64,000 nucleotides of DNA from Stomorhina lunata (Eukaryota > Arthropoda > Insecta > Diptera > Rhiniidae): contig OW121740.1 of the NCBI GenBank assembly GCA_933228675.1, forward strand, positions 78,446,137 through 78,510,136, given 5' to 3'. Position 1 is the first letter of the stretch. The number at the start of each line of letters is the position of its first letter. Both the position numbers and the translations under genes were made by a program. The notes under the pieces were generated by a model. The model saw only the letters and a list, made by a program, of their open reading frames with translations, searched no databases and was not told where the DNA came from. Below, piece by piece: positions 46,934 through 56,473 of this stretch.

Positions 46934-47125
46934 TCAAATATATTTGTCAAATTCAGACAATTTTTTTTTTTGGCAAAAATATTTGTCAAGATCTGACAAT
47001 TTTTTTGCAGAAATATTGTCAAGTTTTGAGTTTTATTTTTTTGTCAAAAATATTTGTCAAAATCTGACAAATATTTTTTTTGGTAAAAATATTTGTCAAG
47101 ATCTGATATTTTTTGGCAGAAATAG
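46934..47125. repeat. Short tandem repeat with ATATTTGTCAAGATCTGACA units
   Basis: About four degenerate units of 45-60 bp combine TTGTCAAATATATTTGTCAA-like and TTTTTTGGCA phrases. Open frames through it are repeat-driven. Confidence 0.6.
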
Positions 47126-47734
47126 TTATATATCTGTGGCTAAATGGAAGAGTAGCTTAAGTCGACATAAGAGAGAATTGAGTTATGGCGCTTAAATGTG
47201 TTTAGTCCGTTTTAAAAAATTCTGGTTTTTGACAATATTATGTACGTTTACTTTTTAGCTTAAGTTTTTTGAATCAGTAATACATTGATCAAAACAACTA
47301 ATGTACACATATTTTTGGGGACATATTCATATTTTTCTTTCAACATATAACGATTTCGCTTAACTTCACCTAAGCTGTATAAATGTTGACCTTAAAAATA
47401 TAAAGTCATTATTTTCAAACAACTTATGTTTACATAAAACTGCACAATATAAACTTTTTATTTAAACAGAAACGCTTAAAGTTACTTAAGGTCCAGTTCA
47501 ATGCAAATTTCAGATTCAAAAAAGAGCTTAAGTAGAAAAAACGTAAAACCTTCTGAATTTAACAATATTTTTTTTTTAAATATTCATCCTTCTTCTCTAA
47601 TAAACATGTTACCAAAATATTAATTCATAAATTATTCTCAGAATTCTATTCTTCCATATTGCCACAGATATTTATATATTATGATTTTTATTTTTTTTTT
47701 TTTCAAAAATAATTGTCAAATGAAAAATTCAAAA
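47126..47734. other. Unassigned AT-rich sequence
   Basis: No gene or element recognised. Confidence 0.4.
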
Positions 47735-48030
47735 TTAATAAAATCAATTTGGATTTATTAATGATAAAATTTCAAATGATATATCGTAATGTGAAATGCA
47801 AAATATCAAAAATGTAAAATATCGACATATCCTTGCATGAAATGATAAAGGCCAAAATAACAAAATCAATTTAGATTTTTTAACAACCAAATTTTACATA
47901 ATATATCGTCATGTGAGCTGAAAAATGTCAAAAATAGCGTCATATCGTTGAATGAAATGAAAAAGGCTAAAATAACAAAATCAGATTTATTAATAATCAA
48001 ATTTTACATAATATATCGTCATGTGAAATT
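47735..48030. repeat. Three-copy ~115-bp tandem repeat
   Basis: AAATAACAAAATCAATTT, ATTTTACATAATATATCGTC and ATGTGAAATG-like phrases recur in order near 47749, 47861 and 47978. Confidence 0.7.
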
Positions 48031-48357
48031 TTTCCAAAATATTCATTTCTTATAGTATTTTTTTGCATTTTCTGTCTTATCAGAAAAAGATTTAAGAGCC
48101 AAATATATGGTCCACTTCAGAGCCCACTGTGCTACCGATAGATACTTCCTTAAACACTGCTCTAAAGGCCTAACTCCTCTTCTATAGATTATCTAAATTC
48201 TGTCCAGTAGTTTAGAAATTGCTGAATTAATGCCAAAAAACCTCTTACTCATCACTGAAAAATGTCAAATGGTTTTCAATGCCAGTGAATTTTTTTTGTA
48301 ATTTCTTATTTTAGTTTTTACTATTAATAATGTATGTAACCAAAAAAATATTTTCAG

Positions 48358-48468
48358 CTCCTCCAGAAATAGTCATTATACGTGATGATTCCGATGTTGA
48401 GCGGTCCACTGTTGTTGGCCCTTATAGCGAAGGAGATATTATTGAATTAAAGTGTGAGGCAATTGGTG
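48358..48468 (+). CDS. Internal exon of a Sidestep-like immunoglobulin-domain gene (partial gene)
   Basis: ATATTTTCAG precedes the exon and GTAAGTAC follows it. The exon is 111 bp with split codons of 2 and 1 bases (phase 1-1), the usual phase for extracellular Ig exons. It translates as PPEIVIIRDDSDVERSTVV, then GPYSEGDIIELKCEAIGG. PP..I....G, then VxGPYxEGxxxxLxC, is the start of an Ig domain in the insect Sidestep family, cell-surface proteins that act in motor-axon guidance as Beat-family ligands. The final cysteine is the first of the domain disulfide. The remaining exons must lie outside the window or across very large introns. Other Ig-superfamily genes remain possible, and the exact paralog is unknown, so no symbol is given. 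Confidence 0.75.
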
Positions 48469-48612
48469 GTAAGTACATTACAAAAATTTCCAGAAATTGC
48501 ATAATAAATTTTGAATTTTTTATTTATTGATTTTAGTCTAAAGAAATGTGATTACAGACTTTTTAGAGCTTAAAGAATATACATTTATTCTATTTTTTAA
48601 GTATTGTGTATA
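48469..48612. other. Intronic sequence after the Ig exon
   Basis: The donor GTAAGTAC begins the intron. Nothing else is visible before the MITE. Confidence 0.5.
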
Positions 48613-48614
48613 TA

Positions 48615-49116
48615 CAGTAAGGGACAAAATTGTTCACTAAATAAAATTTATTAAGAACTTAATCAAAATTTTTATGTTCTACACATATTTTTTTTTTTAA
48701 GTTAATTAAATACATTATGTGTTCTTAATACAAACTAGAAATAAACTTTAAGTAAATTAAGAGTCGTTTTAATGTAAACTGTATTTATACTAAAATTCAA
48801 GTGTGAACAATTTTGTCCCCTTTCGCAAAATATGGTATTTTATGACCTCTATTACTTTGTGTAACCGTCATGGATTTTTTCCACTACTTTGATACTCTTT
48901 GGTATACTTTATATATTATTATTAAGAATATTTGAATCGATACATTCCCAGGTTTCAATACAACGGCACCAAAAACCATGTTCCGTTTTGGGTGGTTCTT
49001 TTTTTGAAAAATCTTCCCTATTAAGATGCACCACAGATTAAAATATGTGTAGAACATAAAAATTTTGATTAAGTTCTTAATAAATTTTATTTCGTGAACA
49101 ATTTTGTCCCTTACTG
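48615..49116. mobile_element. Tc1/mariner-type non-autonomous element (502 bp)
   Basis: Ends are CAGTAAGGGACAAAATTGTT inward on both strands, flanked by TA (48613-48614, 49117-49118). The arms match for about 100 bp (GAACTTAATCAAAATTTTTA and its complement). An internal third copy of GTGAACAATTTTGTCCC near 48812 suggests a rearranged middle. No transposase. Confidence 0.85.
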
Positions 49117-49432
49117 TATTTTTGAAATGACTACGTACAGCAGAGTGCCAAATAACCTATATCAAATTTACTTAGTTTTTTCAAAAATATTTTTTTTTTT
49201 ATTTTTTTTTAAAATTTTGTTCAAAATATATTATAAATTAACGTGACAGTTTCATAACACAAACAAATAAGTGAATAAAACTTAAAAAATCGATATCTTA
49301 AACCATTTATTTGAATTTCGCGAAAATTTAAATTTTAAGGGAGTATTTTTATAGCATTTCGAACAATCTGGAAATTTAAACAAATTGTAAGTTTTAAAAA
49401 TAACTAACAACCTAATATACAGTAGGGTGGAG

Positions 49433-49819
49433 CGAAAACATATTTTGTTAAACTATAACCAGTATTAGAAATTAATGCTCTACATTCTAAGGTGCTCTTC
49501 CTGGGTCAATGTCCAAAATTTTTAATTTTTTCATCAGCATGTTAAAATAGACAGATTTTATCACATCCAAAAAGGGCTAAAATATATATCTTTAATAAAA
49601 AAATAAAATCATTTACAAAATAGCTACATATTTTTACAATTTTGATCGAAATTCGCCATTTAATTCAAAATATTCCGTAATTTCGGCATGATAATTTAAG
49701 CTTACCCAACATCAAAAAAGTTTTTGTAGACATTATGATATACAATACAGAAATATTCAGTATTAGTTTATTAATATAAAACTCAAGTTAAATTTACCAT
49801 ACATGTATGCATGCATCTA
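49433..49819. repeat. Fragment with TAGGGTGGAGCG end
   Basis: TAGGGTGGAGCGAAAACATA at 49433 resembles the terminus at 36336. The following sequence with GTGCTCTTCCTGGGTCAATG has no counterpart in the window. Boundaries are unknown. Confidence 0.35.
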
Positions 49820-50169
49820 CTCGTCGTTTTTTGACTTTTGTCTCTGATCGACTTCGAATAGTTTAATATTTGGCCAAATAATGTCAATCGATAGTGTGAA
49901 AAATATTATTGATTTCTTTTTAGGATAGGAGCAAGCGCAACGGACCCATTTGTATGGGGAAAAATAAGCGCATTTGCAGTTTTTGAAGTCACAAAAATTT
50001 TAAATCTAGTTTTGAAGTTATTGCGATTTCTCCCCTAAAATTCGTGTCCTTGACCACCGCCAAAAAAAATTCTTTGGACAATAACTGGCAAAGTAAGACA
50101 TGATTATCATTTCAAGACTTTCAAATACTTAATACTTTAATTATGTTAAAATATAAAAATATTTACTTA

Positions 50170-51316
50170 CAGCCTGTTCACAAAACTTTCATATGTTAGA
50201 AGGCAATCGAATACTACCCAAACGATTAAGCTCTAAATTGAGTTCATTTTCTTTTTTCGTTTAGAAATAAAAGCTTCGTAATGAAATATCAAATAATAGT
50301 ATTGCCATGATATATTTTATTACTTTTCTGAAAGCTTTTCATGTAAAACTTAAGACTTTTGTAAAATGATGTAAACCCTAGAACTGAATAAAATCAAAAA
50401 TAAATAAAAACAAAAAATAATAACATTTAAATTTTTTTTCAAAATTAAATGCAAATTTGTTTCTAAATAATAATTTTATAAAACGATGTTGTACATATGT
50501 TGTTGCTGAGTTGACAGCCTTTGGCCGGGAAACTTTGGGTCCTTCCGGTACATAGAACCGGCTGTCGCGGAAATGATAAAACGATTTTCTGGACATAGAA
50601 ATTCAATATGATGTCTGTTGGACAAATCACATTTTCAAGTAAGAGATACGGTGTAAGAGATACTTACTTTATCTGACCTCCGTTCTATTTACACCACCTA
50701 CATATATCAGACCGAAAATGGAATACAACTCTCGTGTATGGGCCGGTGCTTCAAAGTCTATTTTGGAGTTCTCGAGCGAATGCAGGTGAGAACAAACAGT
50801 AGGTTATCTAACTCTATTACTCTATAGTTACTATTTTGAACGAAATCAGGGAACTCGTTCCCGATACTCGAAATTCTTAGCCAAAACATATGTTAGAGAG
50901 CATCCCTTCGTAGTAGATTGGCCAGTAGACAGAACAACAAAACTACAAAGAAAATTCGTTATTTAGCCATACAGTTCAAATCAAATGAAGTTCAAATCAA
51001 ATGTCAACAAAAAACTTTTCCACCTATTCCCCCTCCCACAACCTTTTCCTAGCACCAACACAATGCATTGCATAAGTAGGGTCATCAACTGATCCTAAAT
51101 TAAAAATAAACAAACGTATTTTTGTTTCCCAGACGATTAGAATTGTTTAATTGCCTAACTTGACATTTACTTTCGTCTACACATTTCATATATGAACCAA
51201 AATTTTAAAAGCTTTTTCTCGTTTCACTCAAAAAAAAAAAATTTAAAAACCAAAAGTAAAATTTTTTCGCCAGTTGACGTACAATTTGAAAAAATAGTAG
51301 TTTCAAAAACAGGCTG
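50170..51316. mobile_element. 1147-bp TIR element, CAGCCTGTT ends, TTA duplication
   Basis: It begins CAGCCTGTTCACAAAACT and its complement begins CAGCCTGTTTTTGAAACT. TTA flanks both sides (50167-50169, 51317-51319). The uninterrupted sequence is seen in the right arm near 46250 (complement TTTACTTAG). A 3-bp TTA target fits PIF/Harbinger, among others, but no transposase is visible. It contains the LINE-derived piece at 50590-50945. Truncated relatives end at 23088 and 30802. Confidence 0.65.
50590..50945 (+). pseudogene. LINE reverse transcriptase C-terminal fragment (plus strand)
   Basis: KMEYNSRVWAGASKSILEF and downstream RYSKFLAKTYVREHPFVV-like codons match the minus-strand fragments in S and S'. 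It has the uninterrupted GTCTACTG site (complement, near 50930) where those copies carry a hAT-type element. Stops interrupt the frame. Confidence 0.6.
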
Positions 51317-51642
51317 TTAGTTTTTTTCATACTCGAAAATTATTTGTTTTTCTCAGGTGGGTTTCAAAACGCATTTTTTAATTTTTTTGAAAATTTTGTT
51401 AAACAAATATTACAAATTTAAATTTCTCTCATCGGCGAGTGAGAGCAAAACGGAGGTCGATATCTCAAACCATTTTCCCGTACCTTGTGTTCGAATTTGA
51501 CGAATTTCGCAAAAAAAAGTAATTGTTTCCTCATAATTTGAATAAATGCTTCATAAATCTTATTTATGTAATATTATTAAGTTATTACGGAATTTTAATA
51601 AATACACTTTAAGGTTATTATTTTATACTAAGATCAAGTTTT

Positions 51643-52676
51643 TATACCCTTCACCAATAGGTGAAAGGTTATATAAGTTTGTCATTCAGTTTGTAATTTT
51701 TTCATTATTCGTCTTAGACCCCATTCTACCGATCGACTCAGAATCGCCAAGAGAGTCGATATCAAAATCGGTTCATAAACACCAGAGATATCGCTAAAAT
51801 ACTAAAATTCGATGACGAATTTAAATTTTTTTTTAAAAATACAGTTTTTTTTAATTTTTTTTTTAATTCTCATCGAATTTTGGCGATATCTCTGGTGTTT
51901 ATAGACCGATTTTAATAAAATTTGATAGCATGTTGCGTTGGAGTATTTTCTAAAATCTGATGTATAACTAAAAAAAAAATTTTAAATGCTGTTAAAAAAA
52001 AAAAAATTATATTTGTCAATTTGCGTACATCGATATATTTTGCTTTGGCGATATCTCGGTTATTCATCACAGATTTCAATGAAATTCAATAGTGTGCTGC
52101 GTTGAATGATTTCCTAAAATTTGACATACAGTTCAAAAAACTTTTTTAAAAAAAACACAGTTTTTTGACGACATTGAAAATTTTTTTTTGAAAAATACAG
52201 TTTTTACAAAAAAAAAATTAAATTCTCATCGAATTTTCAATTTTGGCGATATCTCTGGCGTTTATAGACCGATTTTGATGAAATTTAATAGTATGCTGCA
52301 ATGAAGTATTTTCTAAAATTTGATACATAATTCGAAATTTATTTATTTTAAATATTGTTTTTAATTTTTTTTTTCTAAAATTTGCCAATTTGCATACATC
52401 GATATTTTTGCCTTGGCGATATCTCAGCTATTGATCTTCTGACTTTGATGAAATTCAGTAGTGTGGTGCATTTAATGATTTCCTAAAATTTTATATACAG
52501 TTCAAGAAAGTTTTTTTTAAATTGTTAAATTCGGTGATTTTCGGGACATCGAATTTAAAGTTTTGGCAATATCTCAGATTGTAATGTACCTATTTTTATC
52601 GTTTTGCTTTGGAGGATTTTCTAAGATCTGACATATAATTCAAGTCTTCATAATATGCCTTTATTGTGGAATTTTA
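51643..52676 (+). mobile_element. Helentron-like family B copy (locus B), first part
   Basis: The head ACCCTTCACCAATAGGTGAA is followed by GATCGACTCAGAATCG and modules collinear with 15120-16040 (TTTGCTTTGGCGATATCTCG). It is interrupted by a family C Helentron at 52681 and resumes at 59066. Confidence 0.7.
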
Positions 52677-52680
52677 AACA

Positions 52681-54835
52681 AAACAAGTAAGAGTGGTATA
52701 TTCGGCTTTGCCGAATCTTGGATACCCTTCACCAATGGTGTTCCAAAAGTACTTAATGTAATTCCACGCAAAAATTGGTTATACTAGTATTATATGCAAA
52801 GAGTCTTTAAAATTAAGAGTCGGAAAAAGAAAAGCTTTTCGGTGGCGTCATTATCTAGAATAGTTATGCACCCAAAGGTTAGGTTGGGCAGGTGGCTGAT
52901 GTCTAGGGAAGCTTCACTTGGGTTTTTAAGTGGTCCCTTTGTGAAAGATAATGATTACTAGACTACAAGTAGAGAATGCATATTTAAGCCAGCCAGTAGC
53001 TTCGAAATAAAATAGACACATATTTTACGAACATTTAATAAAGTTCGATAGACCAGATAAATCATGCAGAAAAGATGCTTCAAAATGTAGATGCCCTTAC
53101 ATTTGCAATAGCACATCGATTTGATGAAGTTTAAGTATTCTGGCATGCAACCCAAAAACACAGTGCCCAATGAGTGTTGTGCACTTTAATTCGTACGAAT
53201 TATTCAACTAGTAAAAGTTCTTGATTAGTTATGTAAAACTCTGAAGTTAGCGGACTGATTTAGGTCAAAGCTTTAACAATGATAAGCCTTAAAATTAAAG
53301 GGTATACACTCTTAGTTTTAGATACATACGCGAAATATATAGCTTTTGAATGGATGGATATCAGCTTTGTCGGAAAAGTTATTAAAGATTTACTTATTTA
53401 TCTGAAGTTAGTTAATTAATTAAAATGAACACTTCATCAATAATATTTGGGATGTATTGTTCTTTCGATCTGTCCGATGGATGTTTGGAAAGTTTTGCTC
53501 TAGTTCCTTGTGCAATTTTAATGTGATTTAATTTATCAGCATTAAATCGATTCCCGGTCGGGGTTATATGGGAGATTTCACTAAATGTGAATAGAGCTCG
53601 CCCATTTTCAATATCGAACTTTTCAAGAGATCAGAAATACTTTTGTCAAATGTTGTCCCTCTAGAAAGTTTATTTTAGGCGCTATCGCCCTGAATATCAA
53701 TATTGTACAACGTCTTTATACTAAATGTCATCATCGTATCTTAGGCGAAGTTATACGGGATCAATTGTCAAACGTGAACGGATTTCTCCCAATTGCAATT
53801 CAAAAATTTAAATTTTCGTTGATATGTGAGATACTTACATACATATGTAGGTTTTGAACGGATATCATGTAGTTAGCTGCATTTATGTACTTCCTAGGAA
53901 GATTACCTATAATTTGATATATAATACATTCTCAAATGTTATCATAATGTTCAAAAGTCAGACACAAAATTAAGATTAATGCAGAGTGTCTGTCTGCTAA
54001 AATCAGATTTGTGGAGCTCCTGGATTTTACACAAAATTTTAGGATATTGGACCACCCTGAATTTTATCATTGTCGATCAAAACACCATCGCTTAAACGCT
54101 AAATTATATCTACCACAAATTACCGAATGCATCAGGATTTAGGTAATCTCCTGCGAAGGACGCTATTAAAATTCATCAAAATAAACCTGAGATATCGACA
54201 AAACAGGAACTCCAAAAACTTGACTACAACAGAAAAAATTACAGACAGGTAGACGGACGGACAAAAAAACAGACGGACGGACGGACAAACAAACAGGCGG
54301 ACAGACAAACAGACGGACGGACAGACAAACAAACAGACGGACGGACGGAGGTCGCGAAATCGATTCTCCTGCCGATTTTGAGTCGATCGGTACAATTTGA
54401 ATGGTATTCATAATCAGATTTATAGAGTTTATACATCAGATTTTAGAAAATCCTCACACAAAGAACGATGTCAAATTTCATCACAATTGATAAAATTTTA
54501 CAGAGTGCTTTGGGAAACTATTTCCTACAATCTGATATATAACATATTATCATATGTACACCAAGAGTATCTTTTTTCTCTTGTTATTTAAATATGTGTT
54601 TCAATCAAAAATTTTAAAATTTTCGTCTAAATTTTGGTATTTTTTTCGATATTTTCGGTGTTTATAAACCGATTTTAATGAAATTTAATAGCGTTCATTG
54701 CGGGAGAATTTCCTAAAATCTGATATATAATTTATGTAAGTCCATCCTCCAGCGGCTTCAGAAACTTGATTTCAACAGACAGACAGACGGACGGACAGAC
54801 CGACAGACAGACGGACATCGCTTAATCGATTCTCC
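52681..54835 (-). mobile_element. Helentron-like family C, head lost and body deleted
   Basis: The minus-strand 3' end (hairpin at about 52700) is complete. The body is collinear with 40200-43636 but missing about 350 bp near 54488, and it stops at 54835 inside the GTCCGTCTG region before the head. Confidence 0.85.
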
Positions 54836-55150
54836 TTTAATCATAGTCTCTGGTCATATTCTCTAGTCATAAACTTTTTGGTTATTGTATCCAGTCCAAT
54901 CACGAGCAAACAGGTATTTAGTATATTGTAAGCCGCCGTGGTATAGCAGGTTCCATGGGGTCCCAAGTTCGATCTCCAGCCAGACCCACTTAAAAAAATA
55001 AATTTTCAAAAAAGTGTCGGTTCATCTCATAACTCAGCTAGCCACGGAATGTTGTCGTGGAAATTATTATTATAGAAATTTTGTATGAAAAATTTGATTT
55101 ATAAGCTTGTCATAACATTATTTTTCTTCTTTAAATAAGTCTTATCATAA
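54836..55150. repeat. Region with a tRNA-derived SINE-like piece
   Basis: At 54929-54990 GTGGTATAGCAGG resembles a pol III A box and AGTTCGATCTCC a B box. GCCAGACCCACTTAAAAAAA follows. The boxes are only about 16 bp apart, much closer than in a tRNA, so this is not a functional tRNA gene. It could be a short SINE relic. Ends are not defined. Confidence 0.4.
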
Positions 55151-56165
55151 TCATTAGAGTGGTATTTTTTCAATTTTGTCTCTGATCGATTTCTAATAGT
55201 AAAATTATGTGTCCAAATTATGGCAATAGGAAGCATTTAAAATATAAGTGATTTAGTTAGGCTAAAAGCTTTTGAGCCCATTTATATGAGGAAAAATATG
55301 ACTAGTTTGGTTTTTAGCTAAATTAAAACCAATAAGAATTATATTTGCATAAAAAGATACTAAAATATAAAACAGAACTAAAACATGTTATAAAAACTAA
55401 AAATCCATGCAATAGTTTTGGAGTTATTGCTATTTCCCCTCCGAAAATTCGTGTCAGATGCCTTAAAATATGCAAAAAAAAATTTACTTTAGAATAAAGA
55501 GATTATGAAGAAAGACCACTTTAAGACTTCTAAGCAGGGGCCGTAACTGTTATAACTTTTATCGTAAAAGTCAGAAAATAAAAGTTATTTTTTGACTTTT
55601 ATTTTTTCGAGCAGAAATAAAAGTTATTTTTGACTTATTTTTTCGAGCAAAAATAACAGTTATTTTTGACTTCTATTTTTTCAAGCAAGAATAAAAGTTA
55701 TTTTTGTTTGAAATTATGATAAATTTATAGGAAAATTTTTTCAAACAAAGATAATTTTTCAGTGAAAATAATTTACATATGCTCAAAAATTAATGGGGTT
55801 GAGTTTTGTAATCATAATGCTCGAAAAAATAAAAGTCAAAAAATAACTTTTATTTCTTCTCGAAAAAATAAAAGTCAAAAAATAACTTTTATTTTTGCTC
55901 GATATAATAAAAGTAAAAAATAACAGCTATATTTGCTCGAAAAAATAAAAGTTAAAAAATAACTTTTATTTTTGATCGAAAAAATAAAAGTTAAAAATAA
56001 CTGTTATTTTTGCTCAAAAAAATAAAAATAAAAAATAACTGTTATTTTTTTCTAAAAAATAAAAATCAGATTTTTAAAAAGCATCGCATTTTATGAAAAT
56101 TTGGTCTAAGACTATCAAAATGGTATAACAGTTATTTTCGGTGCCTGCTTCTAAGTACTAAATTG
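55150..56165 (+). mobile_element. Diverged relic of the TAGGGTGGG-type element carrying a hAT-type MITE
   Basis: TTTTGTCTCTGATCGATTTC, TATGTGTCCAAATTATGGCA, GAGCCCATTTATATGAGGAA and GAAAATTCGTGTC follow the order at 36350-36670. After the MITE, TACTAAATTGTTAAATTTCG continues it for a few bases. Confidence 0.55.
55535..56147. mobile_element. 613-bp hAT-type MITE built of palindromic TTATTTTTGACTTTTATTTT arrays
   Basis: Termini are CAGGGGCCGTAACTG and the complement CAGGCACCGAAAATAACTG. The exact 8-bp duplication CTTCTAAG flanks it (55527-55534, 56148-56155). The left half repeats AATAAAAGTTATTTTTGACT with CGAGCA spacers, and the right half repeats the complement, so the whole element can fold into one long hairpin. 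Confidence 0.85.
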
Positions 56166-56473
56166 TTAAATTTCGTTAAAATTTGCCAATTTGCATACAT
56201 CGATATTTTTGCCTTGGCGATATCTCAGCTATTGATCTTCTGACTTTGATGAAATTCAGTAGTGTGGTGCATTTAATGATTTCCTAAAATTTTATATACA
56301 GTTCAAGAAAGTTTTTTTTAAATTGTTAAATTCGGTGATTTTCGGGACATCGAATTTAAAGTTTTGGCAATATCTCAGATTGTAATGTACCTATTTTTAT
56401 CGTTTTGCTTTGGAGGATTTTCTAAGATCTGACATATAATTCAAGTCTTCATAATATGCCTTTATTGTGGAAT

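Larger units (their letters stand above)
49820..51640 (+). mobile_element. Relic of the TAGGGTGGG-type element split by a TTA-flanked insert
   Basis: 49828-50169 matches 36350-36810 (TCGTTTTTTGACTTTTGTCT, AAATTCGTGTCCTTGAC), and 51317-51640 matches 37365-37660 (CTCAGGTGGGTTTCAAAACG). The two parts are separated by the element at 50170-51316. Confidence 0.65.

Noticed and set aside
52958..53170. 70-codon open frame (MGTVFLGCMPEYLNF..) found in four places (20397-20600, 43161-43373, 52958-53170, 56731-56943)
   Set aside because: It always lies in the 3' part of family C Helentrons, which are nearly identical throughout. Its conservation reflects recent copying, and it has no domain resemblance.
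54132..54436. Overlapping frames rich in P, S, V, C (also near 58012-58209, 40896-41102 and 41939-42199)
   Set aside because: They are translations of GTCCGTCTGTC microsatellite tracts in Helentron heads, open in all three frames.
54929..54990. tRNA gene
   Set aside because: The A-box to B-box spacing is far too short, and no acceptor or anticodon stem can be drawn.
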